Both the position numbers and the translations under genes were made by a program. Under the pieces are notes generated by a model. That model had not been told where the DNA came from and searched no databases. It was given only the letters and a program-made list of their open reading frames with translations. A stretch of DNA of 63,314 nt from Alphaproteobacteria bacterium UBA2966 (GTDB lineage Bacteria > Pseudomonadota > Alphaproteobacteria > UBA2966), in contig DEBC01000098.1 of assembly GCA_002348365.1 (NCBI GenBank), positions 25,408 through 88,721 of the forward strand, read 5' to 3'. Positions within the stretch are counted from its first letter, which is position 1, and each line of letters begins with the position of its first letter. Of the stretch, positions 16,404 to 24,599 are shown piece after piece.

Positions 16404-16413
16404 ATGTATGGAT

Positions 16414-16428
16414 GTTGCTCATTTGTTC
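16414..16428 (+). promoter_or_regulatory. Second, imperfect SOS box GTTG-N7-GTTC
   Basis: GTTGCTCATTTGTTC matches GTTC-N7-GTTC at seven of the eight conserved bases. It starts 10 bp after the first operator ends, in the opposite orientation. Two operators would allow cooperative or graded repression of lexA. A chance match is possible. Confidence 0.55.
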
Positions 16429-16467
16429 CATATTTTGTGGCTCTCAGCCTTTGATGGGAATTCCTAA

Positions 16468-17169
16468 ATGTTGACGCGAAAACAACACGAACTCCTTCGA
16501 TTCATCAATGAACGTCTTTCGGAAAGCGGAGTTTCACCTTCATTCGATGAGATGAAGGACGCACTGGGTTTGAAATCGAAGTCGGGCATACACCGGCTGA
16601 TTACGGCCCTCGAGGAACGCGGGTTCATAAGACGCCTGCCCCATCGCGCGCGAGCGCTTGAAGTTCTCAAACTACCGGAAGAAGCCGTCGCAAACACAAG
16701 AGCGCCGGAAACTGGTTTCTCAGCCAGCGTAATCCGCGGCAATTTTGCTGCCCGCACGGCCGATTCGTCCACGGCAGAGGCTTCCGACAGCCTGAGCTTG
16801 CCTCTTTACGGAAAGATCGCTGCCGGAACACCGATCGAAGCGCTGCGGGATCAATCAAATTCGATTGATGTACCGGCATCGCTCCTGGGCCGAGGTGAAT
16901 ATTATGCGCTCGAAGTCGCCGGCGATTCGATGATCGAGGCGGGGATCTACGACGGCGACACGATCGTCATCGAACGCGGTGATGTCGCCGAAAACGGCAC
17001 CATTGTCGTCGCTTTGATCGACAATGAAGAAGTCACGCTTAAACGATTGCGACGAAAAGGAAATTCCGTTGCCTTGGAGGCGGCGAATGAGGCCTATGAG
17101 ACCCGAATTTTCGGTCCCGATCGTGTCAAGGTGCAGGGCCGGCTCGTCAGCCTTCTGAGACAATACTGA
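16468..17169 (+). CDS. lexA: LexA repressor
   Basis: A 233-residue SOS repressor and self-cleaving serine protease. The N-terminal winged helix-turn-helix (about 1-65) begins MLTRKQHELLRFINE and includes SFDEMKDALGLKSKSGIHRL. A linker of about 45 residues follows. The C-terminal S24 peptidase domain has the scissile Ala119-Gly120 in LYGKIAAGTPIEA, the nucleophile Ser154 in AGDSMIEAG and the general base Lys192 in EVTLKRLR. Cleavage is triggered by RecA on single-stranded DNA. Two upstream operators imply autoregulation. The gene is convergent with the comEC remnant, with a 35-bp gap. Confidence 0.98.
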   Translation: MLTRKQHELLRFINERLSESGVSPSFDEMKDALGLKSKSGIHRLITALEERGFIRRLPHRARALEVLKLPEEAVANTRAPETGFSASVIRGNFAARTADSSTAEASDSLSLPLYGKIAAGTPIEALRDQSNSIDVPASLLGRGEYYALEVAGDSMIEAGIYDGDTIVIERGDVAENGTIVVALIDNEEVTLKRLRRKGNSVALEAANEAYETRIFGPDRVKVQGRLVSLLRQY

Positions 17170-17204
17170 CATAGAACCGACAAGTTCCGGCCGTCCTCTG
17201 GCGC

Positions 17205-18954
17205 CTAAGGCGACCAGGGCCGACTTCCCCGATACTGCTGAACGGTATCCACACGCACCCCGCCCATTTTCAGGTAGATTGCGTGGGTCCCTTCGCGCCA
17301 AAGGCCAAAGCGATCAATCACCACGTCTGGCGAAGTGCAGTCAATTCTCACCGGAACAGAGCTCAGAAGTATATCGGCCGAATTGCAATCGTCTTCGTGT
17401 GCCCGTGGATCCTTTGATATTGCGATGCGCCTTCCCTTGAGGCTGATCTGACAGCCGAGGGAATCACAACGCAACGGCGCATTTGTGTCGAGCAGCAATG
17501 CCTTCCAGGAGCGTGAAATGGAGACTCCGTACCGTCTCAACCATGAATCGCGCACGAAACCGGGTCTATCGGATGAAACAACGATTTCATCGGCATTCAT
17601 CCTCACAGCATGCAGATTGCCGCGTTCGTTAATCAGAATATCCGGCGGGTCGGCAACGGAACCGATCAACAAACCCATCGCAACCGCGCCGACACCCAGC
17701 AAATGCAGACGCGTTGTCCAGATGCAAAGCCACAATCCACCGAGCGTCACAAGAATCAGTACGGCATTCGGCATCGTCGGAATCAGACGGACCGCGCCGG
17801 GCCACGATGCAACCCGTTCAGAAACATCCAAGACGAAGCCAATGCCCGCCGTCATTGGAACCAGTCCCAGATTTTGCCAGCCGAACGGCAACATAAAGTA
17901 GGTCGCAAGCCCCCAAGGCATGATCCACAAAGCCATCACCGGCACCGCAAACAGTTTTGCTGCAAGACCATATGTGGCGACTCGATTGAAGTGGAACGCC
18001 GCGAACGGCGATGTCGCCGTTCCCGCAATTAATGTCGTCAGCAGGACTCCGCCGCAATAGAGGCACACGCGACGCCCCCAACCGCCACGTGACCGCAACT
18101 GACCAAGTCTGGGGCCCATTGCCTTGTACGCAGAAATCAGCGCGACCACGGCAGCAAATGACATCTGGAATCCGGCAGTCATCAAGCTTTCTGGCGTGAT
18201 CAACAAGATAACGCGCCCCCCGCACACCAGGCACCTCATGGAAAATGGCTTTCGAGAGGGCCAAGCGTTGACGGGCGACCCAATGTTCAATCCGTCGGGC
18301 CATACGGTCGGGAATTGGAGGCAACAGCCTCGGAGTGCCAATGGCGTAGCCCACCCCCCCATAGCCTTCGAAATAGGCGCCACGTGCGAAATCGAATGCG
18401 TTGGGCGATGCTGGTCGCGGCGGTGGACGCAGACCGGCCCGCACTGAGACGACGTCTCCAGGCTGGATTTCAGATTTGCCAGATACAGTGATCCGGACCT
18501 TTGTCGGTGTGGCATACGCATCCAGGCCTTCGATGTTGAGGTTGCCGAGAACGATTCGACTTCCGCGCTTGTGAGATTCGACGGACAGCACGCGACCGTT
18601 CACTTCAGCCAATTTCGATGATTTCGTCAGAATTGGTGCCGCGACCAGGGATGCGCGAAGCTGGGACGCCCAGAACCCTAGAGCAACAACCATCAAGCCG
18701 ACGACGGCCAGGGAAGCTCGGGGTTCGTGTCTGAACAACCACCAGGACGCAGCCGTCCCCGCCGCCGCAAGAAACCCAACCCATGAGCCAGGCTCGTACT
18801 CAAGAGAAAAATACAGTCCAATCCCAGTTCCAAGGAGAACTGGAATCCAGAGTGCCCAACGGTCACGGTCTTCGAGCAATTGAACGCGGAACCACGGTAC
18901 CGTTCTCTGGAATAATGTTGGAACTCCTCGAGGGGATATCCGCCAAGCAACCAT
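17205..18954 (-). pseudogene. comEC: ComEC/Rec2-family DNA-uptake channel, disrupted by internal deletion and frameshift
   Basis: Two reading frames on the minus strand together look like one ComEC protein. The upstream part (18954 to about 18255, about 233 codons) has two N-terminal membrane segments and the OB-like DUF4131 region with the typical DFARGAYFEGYGGVGYAIG. Its likeness ends at HWVARQRLALS. The downstream part resumes in another frame at about 18253 with RKPFSMRC, then VILLITPESLMTAGFQMSFA, and continues through the competence membrane domain to the usual C-terminus at 17205. The stretch normally found between these points, including the SGLAHLLAISGLHMG-type core, is missing. I estimate a loss of 120-150 codons with a change of frame. 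The product cannot work as a channel. No SOS or other motif was seen upstream. An assembly error is the main alternative. Confidence 0.82.
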
Positions 18955-19084
18955 TCGCAACTCTCCATGGGTCCTAGCACGGAGATATGGAAAGCCCAGG
19001 CGCCTCTTGCGCGCGTCGAAGTGTCACAAGAGATGTGATACACATCGCCGCACAGCCAGAAATCAGAACAGAGAACTGAATTCC

Positions 19085-20488
19085 ATGGACGTCGTTACTC
19101 GATTCGCCCCGTCCCCAACGGGGATCTTGCACATTGGCGGCGCACGGACTGCACTATTCAATTGGCTCTACGCGCGCCATCACGGAGGCAAGTTTCTGCT
19201 CAGACTCGAGGACACCGACCGCAAACGGTCAACCGAAGAAGCGGTAGAAGCCATTCTCGACGGGTTGTGCTGGCTCGACCTGCAATGGGATGGCGAAGTT
19301 GTCCGCCAATCCGAACGCGCCGATCGCCATGTGGAAATCGCTCGGCAACTTCTTGCTGAAGGCAAAGCGTACCACTGCTATTGCACGCCGGAAGAGCTCG
19401 CGGAAATGCGTGAGACCGCGCGCCAAAGCGGCAGCCCCGTCTTGTACGATGGACGCTGGCGCGATCGAGACCCCGGCGACGCTCCCGCAGGCATCAAGCC
19501 GACGATCCGGATCAAGGCGCCGCTCGAAGGCGACACCGTCATTGAAGACCTGGTCCAGGGTTCCGTGACATTTGCCAACGAACAGCTCGATGACATGGTG
19601 CTGCTTCGCGGTGACGAGACCCCCACCTACATGCATTCCGTGGTGGTAGACGATCACGATATGGGGGTTACCCACATCATTCGAGGTGACGACCACTTGA
19701 ACAATGCCGCGCGCCAGAAGATCTTATTCGACGCCCTGGGTTGGGAAACGCCTGAATTTGCCCACATCCCCCTGATTCATGGGCTGGATGGAGCAAAGAT
19801 GTCGAAACGACACGGAGCAATTGGCGTGGCGGCCTACCGCGAGGACGGCTATCTCCCGGAGGCGATGCGAAACTACCTGGTGCGTTTAGGGTGGAGCCAT
19901 GGAGACGACGAACTTTTCACCACCGAGCAAGCCATTGAATGGTTCGATTTGGATCACGTGGGTCGCGGCGCATCACGATTCGATTTCGATAAGCTACAGA
20001 GCGTGAATTCTCACTACATCCAACAGGCTGATGATAACCGTCTGGTCGAAATGATCCGGAAACCCCTCGCTGAATTCTCTGGTCGCGACCTTGACGCCAC
20101 GGACCTGGAACGACTTGCCGTCGCCATGCCAGAGCTCAAAAAAAGAGGAAAAACAATACTCCAAATTATTGATAATGCGAAGTTTATTGTGTCCCAAAGA
20201 CCTATCGAAATCGACGGGAAAGGTGCTGACATTCTGACCGATGACGCACGGCTGCTGCTTCAGGAGTTGAAGGCAGTTCTTGGCGAGATTTCCGATTGGC
20301 AGCTTCAGCCAATTGAGAATGCAATTCGAGATTTCGCGACGTCAAAAGACGTAAAGCTTGGCAAGATTGCACAGCCCATACGAGTATCATTGACTGGAAC
20401 CACAACATCACCGGGAATTTTTGATCTGATGCTGATATTGGGCAGGGAAGAGAGTATCGGCCGCATCGGAGATGTCACGGGACGGTAA
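19085..20488 (+). CDS. gltX: Glutamyl-tRNA synthetase
   Basis: A 467-residue class I aminoacyl-tRNA synthetase. The ATG at 19085 gives MDVVTRFAPSPTGILHIGGA, with the HIGH-type motif at residues 16-19. The frame could be extended 26 codons upstream, but those residues resemble nothing. The second signature is KMSKRHGA near residue 240. The C-terminal anticodon-binding region follows. Many Alphaproteobacteria use a GltX of this kind to charge both tRNA-Glu and tRNA-Gln, but this cannot be judged from here. The gene is divergent from the comEC remnant. gltA follows after 100 nt. Confidence 0.96.
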   Translation: MDVVTRFAPSPTGILHIGGARTALFNWLYARHHGGKFLLRLEDTDRKRSTEEAVEAILDGLCWLDLQWDGEVVRQSERADRHVEIARQLLAEGKAYHCYCTPEELAEMRETARQSGSPVLYDGRWRDRDPGDAPAGIKPTIRIKAPLEGDTVIEDLVQGSVTFANEQLDDMVLLRGDETPTYMHSVVVDDHDMGVTHIIRGDDHLNNAARQKILFDALGWETPEFAHIPLIHGLDGAKMSKRHGAIGVAAYREDGYLPEAMRNYLVRLGWSHGDDELFTTEQAIEWFDLDHVGRGASRFDFDKLQSVNSHYIQQADDNRLVEMIRKPLAEFSGRDLDATDLERLAVAMPELKKRGKTILQIIDNAKFIVSQRPIEIDGKGADILTDDARLLLQELKAVLGEISDWQLQPIENAIRDFATSKDVKLGKIAQPIRVSLTGTTTSPGIFDLMLILGREESIGRIGDVTGR

Positions 20489-20500
20489 AACAGTGCGACT

Positions 20501-20529
20501 TTCGCCTTATTCGCTTCTCATCGTATAAT
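20501..20529 (+). promoter_or_regulatory. Predicted gltA promoter
   Basis: A perfect TATAAT at 20524-20529 with TTCGCC at 20501-20506, spaced 17 bp. The -35 is weak. The -10 is 60 nt before the gltA ATG, in the 100-bp gltX-gltA spacer. It suggests that citrate synthase has its own transcript. Confidence 0.5.
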
Positions 20530-20588
20530 AATCCCAACCATATGCGCCGTAGATCGGCCGGCCAGTTCCACCACAGGAAGGACAATGC

Positions 20589-21908
20589 ATGGCTCAGAAT
20601 TCTGAGAATTCGACGAATCAGGACAATTTTCAATTAACGTCTGGCGGTGATAGCTCGCTGGATCTGCCACGCCTCAAGGGCACCATCGGTCCCGACGTCG
20701 TCGATATTCGCAGATTGTATTCCGAGCTTGGGTGCTTCACTTACGATCCTGGCTTTGTGGCTACTGCGAGCTGTTCGTCCGAGCTCACGTACATCGATGG
20801 CGAACAAGGGATTCTGCTTCACCGCGGCTATCCCATCCAGCAACTCGCCGCAAACAGCACTTTCACCGAAGTTGCATACCTGCTTTTGAACGGGGAACTG
20901 CCGAATTCGAGTGAACTGAGCAATTTCGAGGGTCAGCTCAGCAACTACAGCATGATTCACGATCAACTGACGAGGTTGTTCAGTGGATTTCGCCGTGATG
21001 CCCACCCGATGGCGATCATGGTGGGCGTGGTCGGCGCGTTGAGTGCGTTCTACCACGACAGCCTGGATATCAACGATCCACAGCACCGCATGGTGGCCTC
21101 CTACCGCCTGATAGCCAAGATGCCGACAATCGCTGCCATGGCGTACAAGTATTCAATCGGTCAACCATTTATGTATCCGCGCAATGCGCTGACATATCCA
21201 GAGAACTTTCTCTACATGATGTTTGGCGTGCCGACCGAGGAGTTCGAAGTCAGCCCGGTTCTCGCCAAGGCAATTGACCGTATCTTTATTCTGCACGCGG
21301 ATCACGAACAGAACGCGTCGACGTCAACGGTCAGACTGGCTGGTTCTTCCGGTGCCAATCCGTTTGCCTGCATCGCCGCGGGAATTGCGTGCCTTTGGGG
21401 CCCTGCACACGGCGGCGCCAACGAAGCGGTGCTCGCAATGTTGGAAGAGGTCGGATCGGTCAACCATATTCCTGAGTTCATTGATCGGGCGAAAGACCGC
21501 GATGACCCGTTCCGGTTGATGGGATTTGGACACCGTGTGTACAAGAACTACGACCCCCGGGCCGCCGTCCTGCGCGAAAGCGCCCACGCCGTCCTGGAGG
21601 AGTTGGGTGTACGCGATGAGCCTCTACTCGAACTCGCTATGGAACTCGAGCGAATCGCGCTGGAGGATGAGTATTTCGTTGAGCGGAAGCTGTTCCCGAA
21701 TGTCGACTTCTATTCGGGCATCATATTCCGGGCGATGGGCATCCCCGTTTCCATGTTCACGGTGCTGTTCGCACTTGCGAGAACCGTGGGGTGGATTGCC
21801 CAATGGAAAGAGATGATCGAAGACCCCGATCAACGAATCGGCCGACCGCGCCAGCTGTACACTGGACCTGTCGAAAGGAATTACGTAGCGATGGATCAGC
21901 GCAGCTGA
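20589..21908 (+). CDS. gltA: Citrate synthase (type I, hexameric-type)
   Basis: The protein has 439 residues and condenses acetyl-CoA with oxaloacetate to start the TCA cycle. The long N-terminal region (LTYIDGEQGILLHRGYPIQQLA near 75) is typical of Gram-negative type I enzymes. Catalytic residues appear in LWGPAHGGANEAVL, in GFGHRVYKNYDPRA and in the Asp-bearing PNVDFYSGIIF. Acetyl-CoA for it comes from the PDH complex encoded at the left end of the window. The stop codon lies inside a perfect 11-bp hairpin (21890-21914). Confidence 0.97.
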   Translation: MAQNSENSTNQDNFQLTSGGDSSLDLPRLKGTIGPDVVDIRRLYSELGCFTYDPGFVATASCSSELTYIDGEQGILLHRGYPIQQLAANSTFTEVAYLLLNGELPNSSELSNFEGQLSNYSMIHDQLTRLFSGFRRDAHPMAIMVGVVGALSAFYHDSLDINDPQHRMVASYRLIAKMPTIAAMAYKYSIGQPFMYPRNALTYPENFLYMMFGVPTEEFEVSPVLAKAIDRIFILHADHEQNASTSTVRLAGSSGANPFACIAAGIACLWGPAHGGANEAVLAMLEEVGSVNHIPEFIDRAKDRDDPFRLMGFGHRVYKNYDPRAAVLRESAHAVLEELGVRDEPLLELAMELERIALEDEYFVERKLFPNVDFYSGIIFRAMGIPVSMFTVLFALARTVGWIAQWKEMIEDPDQRIGRPRQLYTGPVERNYVAMDQRS

Positions 21909-21914
21909 TCCATC
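21890..21914. terminator. Perfect 11-bp hairpin spanning the gltA stop codon
   Basis: GATGGATCAGC-gca-GCTGATCCATC is a perfect inverted repeat with a 3-nt loop. The TGA of gltA (21906-21908) lies in its 3' arm. gltA and gloA are convergent, so it may end transcription or protect the mRNA 3' end. Only a mixed T-rich run (TTCTT) follows, so this is not a textbook intrinsic terminator. Confidence 0.55.
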
Positions 21915-21987
21915 ATCAGTTCTTCCCCGAACAGTGTACAGTCATCGACCGCGCCCCACTCCAATCGTCGAGTGATTGCGGACCTGT

Positions 21988-22389
21988 TTAGCTGCCGGTC
22001 TGGATCAACTCGATTGAACGCCCATCAGGGTCTTTCACGAAGGCGATAATCGTGGTGCCGCCGACGACGGGCCCGGCAGGGCGAGGAACCGGTACGCCCT
22101 CAATCTCCAACGCTTCACACGTCGCCGCGACATCGGGCACCCCGATGGCCAGGTGACCAAAAGCGCGGCCGAGTTCGTACGGATCGTTCTCGTCCCAGTT
22201 ATAGGTCAGTTCAAGAACCGTATTGCTGTCTTCATCGCCATAGCCGAGAAAGGTGTTGGTGTATTTTCCGACGTCATTATCGCTCTGACGCAACACTTTC
22301 ATGCCGAGCAGACGTGTATAAAAATCAATCGCTTTCTCCTGGTCCTTGACCCTGACCATGGTGTGCATCAGCCGAAAACTGTCTGTCAT
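21988..22389 (-). CDS. gloA: Lactoylglutathione lyase (glyoxalase I)
   Basis: A 133-residue vicinal-oxygen-chelate protein with two beta-alpha-beta-beta-beta units. The metal ligands are His near residue 8 in RLMHTMVRVKD, Glu in NTVLELTYNWDE near 60, His in GRAFGHLAIGV near 77, and Glu near the end in RSIELIQTG. YTRLLGMKVLR is the family hallmark. It isomerises the methylglyoxal-glutathione hemithioacetal to S-lactoylglutathione. It is the last gene of the minus-strand run from rpsB, 107 bp after lpxI, in the slot where many Alphaproteobacteria have lpxB. Confidence 0.94.
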   Translation of the reverse strand: MTDSFRLMHTMVRVKDQEKAIDFYTRLLGMKVLRQSDNDVGKYTNTFLGYGDEDSNTVLELTYNWDENDPYELGRAFGHLAIGVPDVAATCEALEIEGVPVPRPAGPVVGGTTIIAFVKDPDGRSIELIQTGS

Positions 22390-22496
22390 ATCCGTAACTT
22401 CCTTTCCCTGTTCAAGACTCGGTGATCTTCCCGCATGATTTCATCCTACGCTCAATCGGCGGACTAAAGCCTTAGAGGCCAGTCGCCTCGACACCA

Positions 22497-23327
22497 TTAC
22501 CCGCCCGGGGATTCCGACGCAGAGACTCCCACTAGGAACAAATCAGCGGCGCTGGTGCCTTTTATCACATCGTCCCGGTTCAAGATAAGCGTCTCACCAG
22601 CCTCTACTGCAATTCCGGCAAGCCGGGCGTCTCGAGCGCGGTCAATTGTTCCGATTCCGATGGTTGGGAGGTCAGCACGTCGGTCCTGGGTGGGTTTTCT
22701 TAGTTTCACCAGTACGCCACCACGTTCTTCGCGTCGCAGCGATGCCGATCGTTCGATAAGAGCATCCGTGCCCTCCGCAGCCTCTACACCAAGAACGTAT
22801 CCTCGGTGCACGACTGCGGCTTGGCCCACGTCGATTCCTCCAATCGCCTTAACAACCTCAATACCCCGGGCGACATCATCCCATTCCCCCTCACTCGGAC
22901 GCCGCGCACTCAAAACACCATCATCGACCAGCAGGTCGGCGAATACTTCGTCCGCACCCACAACGTTGAACCCCTCACTTTCAAGTTCCCCGATGACTAC
23001 CGTCAGCAAGGCGTCGTCACCACGTGCTCGAAGCAACTTCGGTAGCATCGCGGCACCACGACCATCCAATCTGAGCGACGACAGCTTCGGGCGTCGAATC
23101 GGTCCCGCCAGAACGACATCCTGACACTCCGCATTCTTGAGAGCCCGCAGAGCACTGCCAACCGATCCGAGATCGAGCCAAACATGGGGTACATCCCGCA
23201 CGCAATCCGGATTGGACTCGCCGTTGAATGCCACGACGAAAACATCTCGCCCTGTTGCCCGACACACCTCGACCAACTTGAGCGGAAGTTCACCGTCGCC
23301 GGCCAGAATGCCGAGTCTATGAGCCAC
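22497..23327 (-). CDS. lpxI: UDP-2,3-diacylglucosamine diphosphatase LpxI
   Basis: A 276-residue protein of the LpxI (DUF1009) family, which replaces LpxH in Alphaproteobacteria and hydrolyses UDP-2,3-diacylglucosamine to 2,3-diacylglucosamine-1-phosphate in lipid A synthesis. The N-terminal domain starts LGILAGDGELPLKLVE. The C-terminal catalytic domain has GGIDVGQAAVVHRGYVLGVEAAEGTDALI, VLVKLRKPTQDRRADLPTIG and VEAGETLILNRDDV. The start codon is GTG at 23327, overlapping the lpxA stop by 11 bases. Its partner LpxB, which uses the product, is not nearby. Confidence 0.95.
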   Translation of the reverse strand: MAHRLGILAGDGELPLKLVEVCRATGRDVFVVAFNGESNPDCVRDVPHVWLDLGSVGSALRALKNAECQDVVLAGPIRRPKLSSLRLDGRGAAMLPKLLRARGDDALLTVVIGELESEGFNVVGADEVFADLLVDDGVLSARRPSEGEWDDVARGIEVVKAIGGIDVGQAAVVHRGYVLGVEAAEGTDALIERSASLRREERGGVLVKLRKPTQDRRADLPTIGIGTIDRARDARLAGIAVEAGETLILNRDDVIKGTSAADLFLVGVSASESPGG

Positions 23328-24120
23328 GGTCCTCCCTTGGCAGGCAAAACGAGCGGGTCGAGTCGCCAGACAGGAACTCTACGATGTCCATGACTTCCTG
23401 AGTTTCGGCGTACGATGTTCCAACCTGTTCAACACGTTCGCGAAGAGTTCCCTGAGAGTCGAAAAGCTGACGGTACGCTTCCCGCATGCTTCGAATACTG
23501 TCGCGTGTGAACCCCCGACGCTTAAGCCCCACAATGTTCAGCCCGCACAGGGCGGCACGGTCTCCCATTACCGAACCGTAGGGAATGACATCCTGCTCTA
23601 CCCCTGACATGCCTCCGATCATGGCGTGAGGGCCGATTCGCACAAATTGATGTACGGCCGCGAGACCACCAATGATGGCATGGTCACCAACGAATACGTG
23701 CCCGCCCAGGGACGCATAGTTCGCCATGATCACACCATCACCGATCACGCAGTCATGCGCGACATGGGCGCCAACCATAAACGTGCAGTTGCTTCCCACG
23801 CGTGTCACCATACCTCCGCCTTCGGTGCCCGGATTCATGGTGACATACTCACGAATGGTGTTGTTTTCACCAACTTCCAAGCGAGAGTCTTCTCCGTGGA
23901 ATTTCAGGTCTTGCGGTTGCTGACCGATCGACGCAAACGGAAAAAGGCGGCAACCCTTACCGATTCGCGTGGAACCTCCAATCACTACATGCGATTTGAG
24001 CTCGACATTGTCTCCAAGTTCGACGCCGGCGCCCACGCACGAGTAGGCCCCGATTGTCACGTCGGCCCCGAGCGCAGCCCCATCCTCGACCACTGCAGTT
24101 TGATGAATGTTCGTGCTCAT
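23317..24120 (-). CDS. lpxA: UDP-N-acetylglucosamine O-acyltransferase
   Basis: A 267-residue left-handed beta-helix protein and the first enzyme of lipid A synthesis. Hexapeptide repeats run from about residue 5 to 190 (for example VTIGAYSCVGAGVELGDNVE). The catalytic His is in GAHVAHDCVIGD near 122. The C-terminal helical domain begins at about LKRRGFTRDSIRSMREAYR. The start ATG at 24120 shares one base with the fabZ stop (TGATG). FabZ supplies the elongating acyl chain route from which hydroxyacyl-ACP is drawn, so the coupling is meaningful. Confidence 0.97.
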   Translation of the reverse strand: MSTNIHQTAVVEDGAALGADVTIGAYSCVGAGVELGDNVELKSHVVIGGSTRIGKGCRLFPFASIGQQPQDLKFHGEDSRLEVGENNTIREYVTMNPGTEGGGMVTRVGSNCTFMVGAHVAHDCVIGDGVIMANYASLGGHVFVGDHAIIGGLAAVHQFVRIGPHAMIGGMSGVEQDVIPYGSVMGDRAALCGLNIVGLKRRGFTRDSIRSMREAYRQLFDSQGTLRERVEQVGTSYAETQEVMDIVEFLSGDSTRSFCLPREDRGS

Positions 24121-24599
24121 CAGACGCTCTGTTCGTTCATAATCATCGCGGTGTAGGTCGCTTCCGCGACCACGGCACCATCAACCTTCGCCTCAGCCGA
24201 GAACTTCCACACGTTGCCACGGCTTTTCTGTTTTTCGACGTGGATCCTCATCGTGTCTCCCGGTCCGACGGGCTTTCTGAAGCGGGCGCCTTCGATCGTC
24301 ATGAAATAGACCAATTTGCCCTCTGAATTCCCGCCCAATGTGTGAACTACCAGTACGGCCGCTGTTTGGGCCATGGCTTCCACGATCATCACTCCGGGCA
24401 TCACAGGACGCTGGGGAAAGTGTCCTTGAAAATGAGGTTCATTAATCGTGACGTTTTTGATCCCGATCGCAGACTTGTCAGGCACCATATCGACCACGCG
24501 ATCCACCATCAGCATCGGGAATCGATGCGGGATCATTTCCATGACGCGAAGGATGTCAGCCGACTCCAATTGGCCCGCAGTTATCCCATTCTCAGTCAT
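24120..24599 (-). CDS. fabZ: 3-hydroxyacyl-[acyl-carrier-protein] dehydratase FabZ
   Basis: The protein has 159 residues from the ATG at 24599, which overlaps the lpxD stop by 8 nt. A longer frame back to 24752 would overlap lpxD with an Arg- and Cys-rich stretch and is rejected. The hot-dog fold motifs are IPHRFPMLMVDRV near residue 21 (catalytic His) and HFPQRPVMPGVMIVEAMAQ near 58 (catalytic Glu in the central helix). It dehydrates 3-hydroxyacyl-ACP in fatty-acid elongation and competes with LpxA and LpxD for 3-hydroxyacyl-ACP. Confidence 0.97.
   Translation of the reverse strand: MTENGITAGQLESADILRVMEMIPHRFPMLMVDRVVDMVPDKSAIGIKNVTINEPHFQGHFPQRPVMPGVMIVEAMAQTAAVLVVHTLGGNSEGKLVYFMTIEGARFRKPVGPGDTMRIHVEKQKSRGNVWKFSAEAKVDGAVVAEATYTAMIMNEQSV

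Larger units (their letters stand above)
16222..16467. other. moeA-lexA intergenic region
   Basis: 246 bp. The left half has no feature I can support. The right half, from about 16375, turns AT-rich and carries the lexA promoter and two SOS operators, listed separately. Confidence 0.6.

Noticed and set aside
17205..18954. Programmed ribosomal frameshift as explanation for the split comEC
   Set aside because: A frameshift alone cannot restore the missing 120-150 residues of the conserved core, and I see no typical slippery site with a stimulatory structure.
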